IMG/VR virus record: IMGVR_UViG_3300025073_000025
Location: 81,544-145,543 of that record
Direction: 5' to 3' (one strand)
Source of the DNA: a virus
DNA: 64,000 nt
Numbering within the stretch: position 1 is the stretch's first letter; each line of letters starts with the position of its first letter. Shown here piece by piece: positions 9,714 to 18,648 of the stretch. The translations under genes were made by a program, and so were the position numbers. Below the pieces are notes generated by a model. It had not been told where the DNA came from. It did not search any database and saw nothing but the letters and a program-made list of their open reading frames with translations.

Positions 9714-10948
9714 TAAAATCTCTCATTAAAATCCTTCTCCCAAATATAAAATACCTTGTACCCTGCTTCTTCTAGACAATTAATTCTTTCCATGGTCCCT
9801 TGGTAAAGTTGACCAAAAGTCTTGCCTACTGTTTTATTTAGTTCATCTGAACCAAACATAGACGGATTACCGTGCCAATAGTTTCCAAGAAACTCATAAA
9901 CAGTTTTGGTTTCAGGATTAAAACCATCAACCCTAAAAAACTTAGTACCTACATTTAAACTAACTTCCCTTGTTACCCCATGAATGTTTTGAATACCTAA
10001 CGTATCCAACCAACAACCAGAGGCCTTAGATATAGGACCGTTCTTACAGTAAGGGCACCCCGTGCTGTTCAAGGTCCTACTACAAACAATTGCTTTCCAC
10101 CTATGCTGCTCCCCTGTTTTCTCACAAAAATGCTTCCACCAGACTTTTTTACCTGACTTTGGGGTATACTGCTCTGGTCCTTTCTTATTCCTTTCAAAAT
10201 CCCACTCATTATATACCAAAACTGGATACAAAACAACTAAATTGTGGACAAAAGTTGGCTCTCTACCAGAACAGTAGGGGCACCTACTTTTATTGCTGAC
10301 CCTATTTTTTATTATGGCCTTCCACCTATGTATTTCCCCCTCGTCTGTCGTATGCACCCACCAAACAGCCTTACCCGACTTGGGTACATAACTCTCTGGC
10401 CCCCTATCATTCCTATCAAAATCCCAGTCTTTAGCAATATCTGGGCGTAAAGATTTTAAATCATTTCCATAACCAACAAGCTGATTTTTACAATAAGGGC
10501 ACCCCTTGTCGTCTAGAGCCCTGCTATAAATAGAAGCCCTCCACTCATGCAAAACCCCACCCCCGGTCCTATGCCACCACCAAACCTTTTTATGAGAGCC
10601 TTGTGTGCAAGATTCCGAACCAAACCCATTACGACATACAGACAACTGTTCCGCTAAATACGGGTGCGTTGTAACAAGATCATTACCAAAACCAACAGAC
10701 TTACCTACACAATATGGACACCCAAGAGTACTTTTTTCTTGAAGGCAGTTTCTCTTAACTACATCACAAACTCTGGCTCTCCACCTGTGCAAAACCCCGC
10801 CGTCCGTATAATGTAACCACCAAGCCTTTCTCCCTGTTTTTGGCATATAAAACTCAGGACCATCCTCATTAGTGTCATAATCCCACAAACGGAGAACATC
10901 GGGAAAACATGTGGCAAGATTATGACCTGAAGATATTACTCGACACAT
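9713..10948 (-). CDS. Zinc-ribbon repeat (DUF4379-like) / VSR-like homing endonuclease
   Basis: A 411-residue protein. I placed the start at the ATG at 10948, which has a consensus AAGGAGGT site; an ATG 30 bases upstream has none. Four ~70-residue repeats follow the pattern NDL...WW(x)H...H(x)W...GCPYC, as in the DUF4379 treble-clef family, with zinc ligands His, His, Cys, Cys intact. The C-terminal ~110 residues form a compact nuclease domain (FRVDGFNPETKTVYEFLG, NYWHGNP, then IWEKDF) of the PD-(D/E)xK/VSR type. It lies downstream of the tail tube gene and its hairpin, is first of a nuclease pair, and has its own candidate promoter at 10987-11016. Confidence 0.85.
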   Translation of the reverse strand: MCRVISSGHNLATCFPDVLRLWDYDTNEDGPEFYMPKTGRKAWWLHYTDGGVLHRWRARVCDVVKRNCLQEKSTLGCPYCVGKSVGFGNDLVTTHPYLAEQLSVCRNGFGSESCTQGSHKKVWWWHRTGGGVLHEWRASIYSRALDDKGCPYCKNQLVGYGNDLKSLRPDIAKDWDFDRNDRGPESYVPKSGKAVWWVHTTDEGEIHRWKAIIKNRVSNKSRCPYCSGREPTFVHNLVVLYPVLVYNEWDFERNKKGPEQYTPKSGKKVWWKHFCEKTGEQHRWKAIVCSRTLNSTGCPYCKNGPISKASGCWLDTLGIQNIHGVTREVSLNVGTKFFRVDGFNPETKTVYEFLGNYWHGNPSMFGSDELNKTVGKTFGQLYQGTMERINCLEEAGYKVFYIWEKDFNERF

Positions 10949-10986
10949 ATAAGACCTCCTTAGTAACCAACAGGGCACTAACTATA

Positions 10987-11016
10987 TATATAATACTAAC
11001 TTGTACTCCCTGTAAA
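10987..11016 (-). promoter_or_regulatory. Candidate promoter for the nuclease pair
   Basis: On the minus strand TTTACA (11011-11016) is followed after 18 bases by TATATA (10987-10992). The -35 lies in the loop and inner stem of the hairpin at 11004-11025, so termination of the tail-tube transcript and initiation of the nuclease transcript may share DNA. The 18-bp spacing is one longer than in the other promoters of this family. Confidence 0.45.
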
Positions 11017-11025
11017 CAGGGAGTA
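11004..11025 (-). terminator. Hairpin after the tail tube gene
   Basis: A perfect 9-bp stem (TACTCCCTG / CAGGGAGTA) with a TTTA loop lies 16 bases after the tail tube stop. It is followed by CAAGTTAG, not a clean T-run, so it could be a weak terminator or an RNA-processing and 3'-protection site. The hairpin after the major capsid gene is followed by a similar CAAGTTTTT. Confidence 0.6.
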
Positions 11026-11040
11026 GGAAAAAATTAAAAA

Positions 11041-12648
11041 TTAAGCATTAAGCTGCAAACCAGGAGTACACACAACATCAGCCATATCCACATAACCCTT
11101 AATGGCAAACAATTTATTGACCGATCTAAAGCTCATGCTATATGAAGCATTTGAGCCCACCGCAAGGTTGTAGTTTTCATCCGTTGCTTTAAGACCCGGG
11201 ACTATTACGGTTTTTAACGGATACTCACGCTCAGGAGATGCTGGGTTAATAGCCGCATACACAGCCCTATTACCACGTACAAAGTACTCAGTACCAACCA
11301 TAGCACTATCTAGAACCTTTCTATTAGAACCAGAACCGCCTGCGGTAGAATCCGTCTGTTGGTATACCATTACAACGAGAACAAGGTTATCCTTCTTCTG
11401 TAAATCGTTAATGGTCAAATCTACAAGCGTATCTGCATCGTAAGAGGCTTCCTTTCCGGCCATCTTGGCAAACAACTCCAAGTCACCTGCTGTAGTCTCA
11501 ATAGCTGTAGTAATTTCAACAGGGAAAGTCAAACTGCGCTCGTATGGCTTTAAGTGACCCAACTCGTTAAGAGCCTCACGAGTCATGTTCACGGTAATAG
11601 TACAAGAAGAAACTCTAAGAGCCAGCTCGTACGCCGAGTCCGTACCGGCTACATCTGGGTCTACAAGATAGATCTCAACCTGGCCCTGCCTGAGAGCACC
11701 AACATCTTCAGGCTCTACAGTATCACCAGCAGCAAGGGCCGTAAAGTAGCCGGACTTGGTTCTATCGGCATCACCATCACCAGAAACAGCGTAGAAGTTA
11801 GCCGCATAGCGAATCTTCAACTTGTCTCCAGTATCAATGGATATACCAGTAGGTAGGGTTACCTCATTGGTTGTAGCATTATAGTAAGCCTTAGTCGCAG
11901 TAGCAGCATTGGTATCTATTGCGTAGTTGGTCCATTCAGCAGCGCTGGAATCATAATAACGAATGGCTCGCTCACCAGCGTCAGAGGTGTACAAGAACCC
12001 TCTGGTACTATCGGACATAGTAGCCACGCCGGAAGTCGTAGGCTTCAGACCTAGCGTAACCGTAGCAGCTAGGGCCCCACCCTCGTCCCACTCTTCCTGA
12101 GATACATACTTACCACTATTCAAAAGCCACATCTTGGTGTCCGTCTCTGCCCCATAATTCTCAGTAGACGTTGCGCCAGCCGAATAGCTCATTTCAATAC
12201 TGTTAACGAAACAGTCCGGCATATAAAGGGTCTGGTCTACATTATTAGACGCAGTCCCTAAATCAGCCTCGGCCTGAACCGGAGCCCACAAATCAAAGAA
12301 GTTGGTTGCACCAAAGTTTGCAATGGCAACCCCATGATAAAACTCAGTTTCAGTTGTTCCACTAACAACTGTTAAGTTAGCATTACTATTAGTAGCCGTA
12401 GCATTAAATCCTGATTTATCTACGTTGCCAATAGTAGCCATTGAAGTTATGCTTCCAAAGTCGTTCGTATCGACAGTTACCGCAACCGTGGGCACATCAT
12501 CTACAACGTCGATGATGTCCAATAACCCGAGTTCGAATACGTCTTCACTGGTAAAAGTAGTACTAGAGCCCAGTGTCTGAACTCGGTGTAACACGTCCCC
12601 GTCGACATGCACACTTTGGGAGGCATAAATTATTCTATTTCTCGCCAT
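11041..12648 (-). CDS. Putative major tail tube protein
   Basis: A 535-residue, beta-rich, Thr/Ser/Ala-rich protein with few Lys and Cys, typical of a tail tube or tube-fused decoration protein. The C-terminal segment (SFRSVNKLFAIKGYVDM) looks like the closing strands of a tube beta-barrel. The central region, rich in Asn, Thr and Gly, may be an inserted surface domain, as the protein is larger than common 200-300 residue tube proteins. It has its own promoter (12861-12889), a long leader and a downstream hairpin, consistent with a highly expressed structural gene. It lies upstream of the chaperone-like and tape measure genes, as tube genes usually do. A sheath protein is a less likely alternative. 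Confidence 0.7.
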   Translation of the reverse strand: MARNRIIYASQSVHVDGDVLHRVQTLGSSTTFTSEDVFELGLLDIIDVVDDVPTVAVTVDTNDFGSITSMATIGNVDKSGFNATATNSNANLTVVSGTTETEFYHGVAIANFGATNFFDLWAPVQAEADLGTASNNVDQTLYMPDCFVNSIEMSYSAGATSTENYGAETDTKMWLLNSGKYVSQEEWDEGGALAATVTLGLKPTTSGVATMSDSTRGFLYTSDAGERAIRYYDSSAAEWTNYAIDTNAATATKAYYNATTNEVTLPTGISIDTGDKLKIRYAANFYAVSGDGDADRTKSGYFTALAAGDTVEPEDVGALRQGQVEIYLVDPDVAGTDSAYELALRVSSCTITVNMTREALNELGHLKPYERSLTFPVEITTAIETTAGDLELFAKMAGKEASYDADTLVDLTINDLQKKDNLVLVVMVYQQTDSTAGGSGSNRKVLDSAMVGTEYFVRGNRAVYAAINPASPEREYPLKTVIVPGLKATDENYNLAVGSNASYSMSFRSVNKLFAIKGYVDMADVVCTPGLQLNA

Positions 12649-12666
12649 TTTAGAGATACCTCCAAT

Positions 12667-12729
12667 CTATTTACTTAGTTCATTAAACATGACAAAAGGG
12701 GTATAATGTCTATGTTTTTCCTTCTCCAT
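12667..12729 (-). CDS. Possible 20-codon leader ORF before the tail tube gene
   Basis: In the tail-tube leader an ATG at 12729 opens 20 codons (MEKEKHRHYTPFVMFNELSK) ending with TAG 18 bases before the tail tube ATG. There is no convincing ribosome site. It may be chance or a leader peptide. Confidence 0.2.
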   Translation of the reverse strand: MEKEKHRHYTPFVMFNELSK

Positions 12730-12830
12730 TCTTATTTCTTAGTAGACAGAAGAAACCATGTGCGGAGAACCACATTTATTCTTCCTATAGGGAATATTTA
12801 ATTTTTCAATCTAAAACAAACACAAAAACC

Positions 12831-12851
12831 AGGACTGGATACACCTGTCCT
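12831..12851 (-). promoter_or_regulatory. 5'-terminal stem-loop of tail tube mRNA
   Basis: AGGAC...GTCCT, with an inner GG/CC after one mismatch, starts about 4 bases after the predicted transcription start of the 12861-12889 promoter. It is followed by GGTTTTTGTGTTTG. It could protect the mRNA 5' end, or with the T-rich tail act as an attenuator. Confidence 0.45.
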
Positions 12852-12860
12852 GTTAATTTA

Positions 12861-12889
12861 TATATAATACAAATATACAAAAAAGTAAA
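12861..12889 (-). promoter_or_regulatory. Promoter for tail tube gene
   Basis: The minus strand reads TTTACT (12884-12889), 17 bases, TATATA (12861-12866). It belongs to the phage promoter family with -35 TTTAC(A/T) and a T-rich stretch after it. It lies between the upstream connector gene and the 210-base leader of the tail tube gene. Confidence 0.7.
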
Positions 12890-12909
12890 CTAAAAACTAG
12901 ATAAAAAAT

Positions 12910-13671
12910 TTAAGCTTCAACAATTGTTTCGTATTGACAGGTTATTACACTCCTATGTCTGTTTACTACAGACCAGTCTGTCTTAAGGTTTATATTTCTT
13001 ACATTTATGTCAAGTATATACATATACCCATTTGTTGTGGGAACAAATCCTGTATTATATGTACCATCGGATTTCAAATAATAACCATATGAAAAATCTT
13101 TTACAGCTATATTTTTATCGAATAGGCTATCGTGTATTGTTTCTGTTATGTCATCTCTTTCTGGATTTGAAGAAGCAAATATTTCTATATATACTTCTCG
13201 AATATTCTTTTTTCCCCCGCCGAGCTGAAATCCTTTTTTTTGTGTTTTATTTATATCTATAGACACTACGGGAAGAGGTGGTACATCGGTACCTGGCCAA
13301 CTATCTAGTACGGATACATAATTATATGTATATGTTATATCCGTGGGGGCTATATTTGGATTTTTTATAGCGCCGCGAAAATAATCTACAGTATAGGAAG
13401 AAGGACCAACAACAATAATACGAGATGACTGTTCTTGTGTTGAATCAATAACGACAGGGGAACTTGTGGCAACTTCATCAAAAAATACCCACCCCCTGCC
13501 AGTTGACATAGCAGGGGGTTCAACAACAGAAGCAGGAACGTACCCACCAATAGTATTATCATAAACCAAACTATCGTTATAAACTTTTTCAGAAAAATTT
13601 ATAGGTAAAACTTCATTCTTTATGAAGTTAAAAAGAGCTACTTTTTCCAATCTTAATGAAGTTACACCCAT
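12910..13671 (-). CDS. Structural protein, putative tail completion/terminator
   Basis: A 253-residue protein, mainly beta with an N-terminal helix (LEKVALFNFIKNEVLP), a Pro-rich loop (SVVEPPAMSTGRG) and a segment (VSIDINKTQKKGFQLGGG) before a final beta region. No family was recognised with certainty. It is the last gene before the tail tube in a tightly coupled set of four (gaps of 2-3 bases), where tail-terminator and head-completion proteins are normally encoded. That placement is the only basis for the suggested role. The ribosome site GGAGATTAG overlaps the upstream stop. Confidence 0.6.
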   Translation of the reverse strand: MGVTSLRLEKVALFNFIKNEVLPINFSEKVYNDSLVYDNTIGGYVPASVVEPPAMSTGRGWVFFDEVATSSPVVIDSTQEQSSRIIVVGPSSYTVDYFRGAIKNPNIAPTDITYTYNYVSVLDSWPGTDVPPLPVVSIDINKTQKKGFQLGGGKKNIREVYIEIFASSNPERDDITETIHDSLFDKNIAVKDFSYGYYLKSDGTYNTGFVPTTNGYMYILDINVRNINLKTDWSVVNRHRSVITCQYETIVEA

Positions 13672-13673
13672 GA

Positions 13674-14360
13674 CTAATCTCCAAAGGCTATTTGTCCGGC
13701 CTCTTTTATATACTGTTCAACCATTATCTCTACAGCTTCACCCATGTCTTCAAAAATCCTGGTCGGGGGCCACCCCGAAGCAGGGCTCTTTACACTTTCA
13801 AAGGCAGGCAACTGTGGGAGTGTTGTAGCGCCCTTTCTAGCGTCAGCTATCTTATTATACACCTTTTCCGACATTAGGTAGCCTTCCCCAAATCTACCAA
13901 GGTCCTTTTCATTTTCTGGTGCTATATATTTTGAAAAGAAATCCCTAGATATAAAAGCATATGATTCCGGCACTCCCTCCATATAAAAATAAAACAACTT
14001 TAGATGGTCTGTTTCTTTTTTACCAGGACCAGTAGGATAACCAAAATCCTCATAAGATAAAAACCCCATACTTAACTGCCCGTTAGAGATACTTGCCTCA
14101 TCTATGGCCGACTTAACTTGTGACATTACATAAGAAAAAACCTCATCCTTTATAATAGACGGTGAGGTTGGGTCCATTTGAGAATCCATTCTAGAAGCCA
14201 ATTCCCCAAAACGACTATTATACAACTCTGAAAAAATAATAAGAAAATGAGAAGCGAATCTAGCCTTCAATATCTTCAACAACTCTATTGAGAACTTGTC
14301 TACTAATTGCTCACTTAACGTATCAACAGCATCCTGTACACTACTAGCTTTATTAGGCAA
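13674..14360 (-). CDS. Putative neck / tail-completion protein
   Basis: A 228-residue protein, predicted helical at both ends (LVDKFSIELLKILKARFASH at residues 20-40; GEAVEIMVEQYIKEAGQIAF at the C-terminus). Short Pro/Gly turns in the middle include DFGYPTGPGKK. The final helix resembles the end of HK97-gp10-like neck proteins, but sequence alone is not decisive. The gene is coupled to its neighbours with 2-3 base gaps in the connector cluster. Confidence 0.55.
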   Translation of the reverse strand: MPNKASSVQDAVDTLSEQLVDKFSIELLKILKARFASHFLIIFSELYNSRFGELASRMDSQMDPTSPSIIKDEVFSYVMSQVKSAIDEASISNGQLSMGFLSYEDFGYPTGPGKKETDHLKLFYFYMEGVPESYAFISRDFFSKYIAPENEKDLGRFGEGYLMSEKVYNKIADARKGATTLPQLPAFESVKSPASGWPPTRIFEDMGEAVEIMVEQYIKEAGQIAFGD

Positions 14361-14363
14361 CTC

Positions 14364-14906
14364 TTAATCCCTCGTACTTTTTCCTTCATCAACCGATATA
14401 AAATATGCTATAACAAGAGCATCTGTATATTGAAGATACCTATAAACCGGAGGTTTAACCAGCTCACACTTTATCCCATCTATACTAGCGTAAATACACT
14501 CACGTATAGTATCATAATAATCCTTACTTGTTTTTAAAGATACTAAATTTGAACCCTCTCTTCCCACAGGTAGTTGAATTATACTCCCCTCGTCACCAAC
14601 GGGGTTCCACCTTACTACAGCACGAATACCCTTTCTTACGTCTTGACTTATTACTCCTGCGTCCTTACAAACAGGGCACCTACCACGAATAAATGAAATA
14701 GGATTTATAACCTGACCATATATAGTTGTAGGAACAGTAAAAGTACTATCATATCTTTTTATTGACATACCTGTGCTAATATCATTTAAACAATTTGGGC
14801 AGTCAGTTGTATCAGGTGTAGAATATATGTATACTATTCTTCCTGCACCTTGTATAACATCATGATAACGATTTTTAATTTCTTTTTTTAATCCGCGCGG
14901 AATCAT
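14364..14906 (-). CDS. Connector-cluster protein with a four-Cys zinc module
   Basis: A 180-residue protein. It carries CPNC (residues ~37-40) and CPVC (~75-78), a likely zinc ribbon, set in a beta-rich fold. The C-terminal half has ELVKPPVYRYLQYTDALVIAYF, which fits an oligomerising core. Small zinc-stabilised head-closure or stopper-like proteins occur between portal and tail in tailed phages, so a connector role is inferred from position. The start is 3 bases after the preceding stop and has only a weak ribosome site. Confidence 0.55.
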   Translation of the reverse strand: MIPRGLKKEIKNRYHDVIQGAGRIVYIYSTPDTTDCPNCLNDISTGMSIKRYDSTFTVPTTIYGQVINPISFIRGRCPVCKDAGVISQDVRKGIRAVVRWNPVGDEGSIIQLPVGREGSNLVSLKTSKDYYDTIRECIYASIDGIKCELVKPPVYRYLQYTDALVIAYFISVDEGKSTRD

Positions 14907-14909
14907 ATT

Positions 14910-15830
14910 TTAGTCTAATCTCACTCCGGTTAATAAAAATTGATTTGTGTCGCTAACCATCTCGGCTAACTGTTGTTCTAAGTCCTTGATATGTTCACGT
15001 TTTTGCCTAATAAGTGGTTCGGGATTATATGAGAGCTCTCCCTGTAAATTAAAACTTCCAGTTGACTCGCCCATAAGCCGTGACACCTCAGACTTCAAAA
15101 TCCCTACAGAGGAGACAATAATTCTCATCTCATCAGTAAAGTCAACTAAAGTCACCCTCGGCGGAGCCGAAGCAGAATTGTAGATTTTAAATAACTCCCT
15201 GTCTGAATGTCTAAAACCCTCGTACCAAACATCCAGAATACCAGATACAGTAGAAATTTGTATACCACTAAAAGTAAGAAAGGAATAGTCATTTACTATA
15301 GGGTTAGTCCTAGAGATATATTCTATGCCGTCTTTTATTACTTTTAGAGGCCACCCTCTTTCTGTTAACTGATAAGAATACCCGTCATCAGAGACATTTA
15401 CATATCCATCAGAACAATTGGAACTTACATAGTCTCTTTTTACTGTCTTTTGGTCACCCACAAAAAATCGTATCTTATCCACAGCATAAATGTCATCGGA
15501 AGTCAAAGAATACTCTACAGGATATGTAGTACTTATAAAATTAAACCCAGGAACATACCTATCTGTATCTTCGCCATATAAAATAGGTGCAGAATAGGAA
15601 CTTTCAGCTAGTGTACCCGAGTTAAAATAGGTAGACCAAATAACGTAACTACTCGCCCCATTGTTGTCTGTCCACTCATAGGCTACCTGCCCTGCAACTA
15701 GAGAAAAGGAATCGTATAACACCCTATCTATATCACTACCAGATGTACTTCTATATATACGCACACTATCAAAAAGAAGTATAACACCAGCTATATCTTC
15801 TACATATATTGTTGTAAGATAAATGGCCAT
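14910..15830 (-). CDS. Virion protein with beta N-terminal domain and coiled-coil C-terminus
   Basis: A 306-residue protein. Residues 1-80 look like a fibronectin/Ig-type beta domain (RIYRSTSGSDIDRVLYDSFS, EWTDNNGASSYVIW). Residues 90-200 are a second beta region. The final 80 form a heptad-like helix (EPLIRQKREHIKDLEQQLAE). It is probably a neck, whisker or connector-associated structural protein at the upstream end of the connector set. No specific family was recognised. The start ATG at 15830 is the first in frame. Confidence 0.55.
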   Translation of the reverse strand: MAIYLTTIYVEDIAGVILLFDSVRIYRSTSGSDIDRVLYDSFSLVAGQVAYEWTDNNGASSYVIWSTYFNSGTLAESSYSAPILYGEDTDRYVPGFNFISTTYPVEYSLTSDDIYAVDKIRFFVGDQKTVKRDYVSSNCSDGYVNVSDDGYSYQLTERGWPLKVIKDGIEYISRTNPIVNDYSFLTFSGIQISTVSGILDVWYEGFRHSDRELFKIYNSASAPPRVTLVDFTDEMRIIVSSVGILKSEVSRLMGESTGSFNLQGELSYNPEPLIRQKREHIKDLEQQLAEMVSDTNQFLLTGVRLD

Positions 15831-15851
15831 TATTTAGTTACCCCTCTTTAA

Positions 15852-16061
15852 TTAACCCCTGATGATCTTAGGAATAAGCCCTCTAGACCTTAGTATCCTT
15901 GGGACCCCAACAGTGGACCCCTCATATAATGCAACGACCCTCGGAGAAAAAGAACTGGAACCTATTATAACAGGGCCTTCAATTATGGTAGCCGGGCCCA
16001 GTGTATTAGTTCCCCCTCCACCACCACCCAAAAATCCATGGACAACCAAACTTAGGCTCAT
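15852..16061 (-). CDS. Small glycine-loop protein coupled to the spike gene
   Basis: A 69-residue protein with six consecutive glycines at residues 12-17 after a hydrophobic start (MSLSLVVHGFLGG), then a beta-rich half ending in basic residues. Its ATG overlaps the stop of the 799-residue gene (ATGA), and AGGTGA precedes it, so translation is coupled. The Gly-rich loop resembles small tip or connector proteins of phage fibres, but no function can be assigned. Confidence 0.65.
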   Translation of the reverse strand: MSLSLVVHGFLGGGGGGTNTLGPATIIEGPVIIGSSSFSPRVVALYEGSTVGVPRILRSRGLIPKIIRG

Positions 16062-18457
16062 GATCTCACCTGTTTAAAAGTTGCTAACTTGTTCTGTGCT
16101 TCCCAAACAGACGCTTGCGTCCACTCGGCTATTGGTACCGGATCCGTTGGTGGCGTACCACCGTCTGTAGCAGCAAGCGTATCGAAAGGATTGGCAAATA
16201 TACGTATACGACAAGATACTAATTGATTATATGAATCATACATAGTATTGTCTATTATCATATTTTCGTGTATTAACCCCAGGGCCCGCCTAAGTATATG
16301 GGCAGAGGAATTTACATTGGTACCTGTTGTAATATCATAGTTCCACACCGCCTGCTGAATCGTATTATCAACTATGGCCACACCGAATTTATCACCAATA
16401 AAATAGAGACCACCGGACAATAAAAGGGTGCCCCCTGTACATGAACTATCTAGCTCAACCGTACCATAAGACCCGCCCAAAGAGACCGCAGACCCACTAA
16501 CTAGATTTATAATACGTGTATTACCTACCAAGTTTGCCCCCAACATTCTGCCTGTTCCAACCATGTCCACAATGGTAGGCTCAGAAACGGAATAGCTGCC
16601 ACCCAATGAAAAAGATGTGCCCTGGGGGCCCATACCACACGTACCTAATAAGCTCGAACCTACGGCCACACCAACTAAATTAGTAACACTGGATAAGTAG
16701 CACTCTTGCACATTAAAACTACCACCACCAGATGCCCCAGCCAATAATACTCTATTAAAATAGCACCCCTCTATATTTTGGCCGTTTAGATTAACAATGT
16801 TATTTTCTATCGAGGACGTACCATAAAACTGGTACCTAGAAAAAGAATATGTAAGAGTTACAATACCGGAAACATTAAATCTACGTATACCAACGTTAGC
16901 AGCTATAAGAAGAGCGTCGTCAATATTGCTAACTGGGCAGGACACGGTCCCGCGCGGATAATTAGTCCCCGCCTCCCCATATAAAGTATCTATCCAAATA
17001 GCGCCGTTAAAAGAAACGCTGTGGTCCCAGCCAGAATAAGCTGTAGTACTACTAAAATCTGCTATTTCACCCATAACATTGTTCTGGATGGTAACCTCTG
17101 CGTCTACCAAAGTCTGTACAGCTCCTGAGGATATCTCTATTCCATATCGTGCATTCGTATTAGCAAACGTACCTTTTCCGCGTATTTTAACACCAGAAGT
17201 AGAACTACCAACATAGAAACCAGAACCGACAGAACTATCTTTAGAACAGCAAACCTTAATATCCAAGTTTACAACATTCTCTTTCACATAGATACCGTGC
17301 CCTGTAGAATTAATAACAAACAGGTTGTCAAATACGGAGTTCTCATTGTTACTAATTTCCACCCCATAAGAAGTAGCATCCTCAACATATAGGTCTCTCA
17401 AAAAGGTTTGTGCCCCGTTTTCAATACATATGCCCGTATCACTGCCTCCTAATGGCACTCTAACTAAAACACCACTAAACTCCACTCCAACACCACTAAT
17501 CTTAACAGCTGGAAAACCAGTAGTACTAGGATAAATGACAAAATCCCGTCCTGGGCCCCTTATCATCAAATGGCTCTTACTTATAACCAGGTGCTCATCC
17601 GCCCTTGTTTGCCCGACTTCCTTGCCCGGCTGACAAATTATCAGATCATGTCCCCCATCCTCAACCAAGTCGTGCACTTTGGCAAAAGTCTTCACTGGCT
17701 TACTCGGTGACATGCCATCGTTGTTATCACTACCTATAACAGGGTCCCAATAATAGATCTCACCAGTAACAATGTGGGAGCCCCTCTGTGTCTCTATAAG
17801 CCTCTGTATATTATCTATCTCCAACTGAGCAATAGTGCCACTACTGGAGGAAGTACGAGTTATTTGAGTGCCCACGGTTGGATAAATAGCCCCCATACTA
17901 GCCCCGAACTCATCCACAGCAGTTAAATTACCACCATTGATTTCACACTGTATAAGCGGCCATACCTTATAGGAATCCTCATAATCAAACCTATTATCAA
18001 CCCCGCCACCCAATACCATAGTAGTCAATTGTATCTCACTATCCACAGATAGTATAGTTGCGTTAGAGCCATCTGTCATATTAATTACCGTGTCACCTAG
18101 CTTCACACCGGAAGTAATAAATAGAGCATTGTAGTCTTCTAGTATCAGACTAGTAAGGATCTTACCACTAGGAAGAATCTTTCCTGTAACGGTCCCTGAC
18201 TCAACGACCCCATGTCTAGGTTCAAAGGTAACCTTCGCATTTTGAAGTTCAGCTGTTATACCTACAAAAACATCGCTACCAAGATTCTCCTTTCCGCTGG
18301 CCTTTATCAGAAAGGGGAACGCCATAGCATAGTCGCTATCCTCAAGCTCCCTCAAAGTGTCAACCAAGTCCTGGATACTAACACTAGTTGAGGGGGCCGC
18401 AATAGTAATCATGCGGGGGTTTTTATACCAATCGACAGATATATCTGTACGAAACAC
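16058..18457 (-). CDS. Tailspike/fibre-like protein with parallel beta-helix
   Basis: A 799-residue protein starting at GTG (18457) with TAGGGGTGG as ribosome site. Residues 235-500 show a pectate-lyase-like right-handed beta-helix: the entry motif YYWDPVIGSDNNDGMSPSKP, then repeated short strands with Asn/Gly/Val turns (VEISNNENSVFDNLFVINST). A second solenoid-like, Ser/Gly-rich stretch spans about 530-690. Such folds bind or cleave surface polysaccharide; no catalytic residues can be named here. The C-terminal 100 residues are helical and may trimerise or attach to the virion. It is coupled to the small Gly-rich gene downstream. Confidence 0.7.
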   Translation of the reverse strand: MFRTDISVDWYKNPRMITIAAPSTSVSIQDLVDTLRELEDSDYAMAFPFLIKASGKENLGSDVFVGITAELQNAKVTFEPRHGVVESGTVTGKILPSGKILTSLILEDYNALFITSGVKLGDTVINMTDGSNATILSVDSEIQLTTMVLGGGVDNRFDYEDSYKVWPLIQCEINGGNLTAVDEFGASMGAIYPTVGTQITRTSSSSGTIAQLEIDNIQRLIETQRGSHIVTGEIYYWDPVIGSDNNDGMSPSKPVKTFAKVHDLVEDGGHDLIICQPGKEVGQTRADEHLVISKSHLMIRGPGRDFVIYPSTTGFPAVKISGVGVEFSGVLVRVPLGGSDTGICIENGAQTFLRDLYVEDATSYGVEISNNENSVFDNLFVINSTGHGIYVKENVVNLDIKVCCSKDSSVGSGFYVGSSTSGVKIRGKGTFANTNARYGIEISSGAVQTLVDAEVTIQNNVMGEIADFSSTTAYSGWDHSVSFNGAIWIDTLYGEAGTNYPRGTVSCPVSNIDDALLIAANVGIRRFNVSGIVTLTYSFSRYQFYGTSSIENNIVNLNGQNIEGCYFNRVLLAGASGGGSFNVQECYLSSVTNLVGVAVGSSLLGTCGMGPQGTSFSLGGSYSVSEPTIVDMVGTGRMLGANLVGNTRIINLVSGSAVSLGGSYGTVELDSSCTGGTLLLSGGLYFIGDKFGVAIVDNTIQQAVWNYDITTGTNVNSSAHILRRALGLIHENMIIDNTMYDSYNQLVSCRIRIFANPFDTLAATDGGTPPTDPVPIAEWTQASVWEAQNKLATFKQVRS

Positions 18458-18469
18458 CTAAGACCACCC

Positions 18470-18646
18470 CTAACTACGTTTATTATTTTCTAAAAGGATT
18501 ATCATAATTTTTTCTTTCTCAATCTGTTCCCTTTCCTTCTTAATAGCCTCCTCAAAAATCTCAATACTGACCTTCCTTTTCTCTATTAATGACTTAAGTC
18601 TATCCAAGTCATACAAAAGGGCCTCTTCTAAAGTTATGTTAGACAT
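18470..18646 (-). CDS. Small coiled-coil protein (58 aa)
   Basis: A 58-codon open frame fills the gap between two large virion genes. It starts at an ATG 2 bases after the upstream stop and ends 12 bases before the GTG of the next gene. The product is almost all helical and strongly charged (EEAIKKEREQIEKEKIMI). Its tight fit and near-abutting start make it a credible gene. A chaperone or linker for the neighbouring fibre proteins is possible but speculative. Confidence 0.6.
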   Translation of the reverse strand: MSNITLEEALLYDLDRLKSLIEKRKVSIEIFEEAIKKEREQIEKEKIMIILLENNKRS

Positions 18647-18648
18647 TA

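Noticed and set aside
11041-12648. Tail sheath protein instead of tail tube
   Set aside because: No sheath-like C-terminal domain is visible and no separate tube gene lies next to it; the C-terminal strands look tube-like. Not fully excluded.
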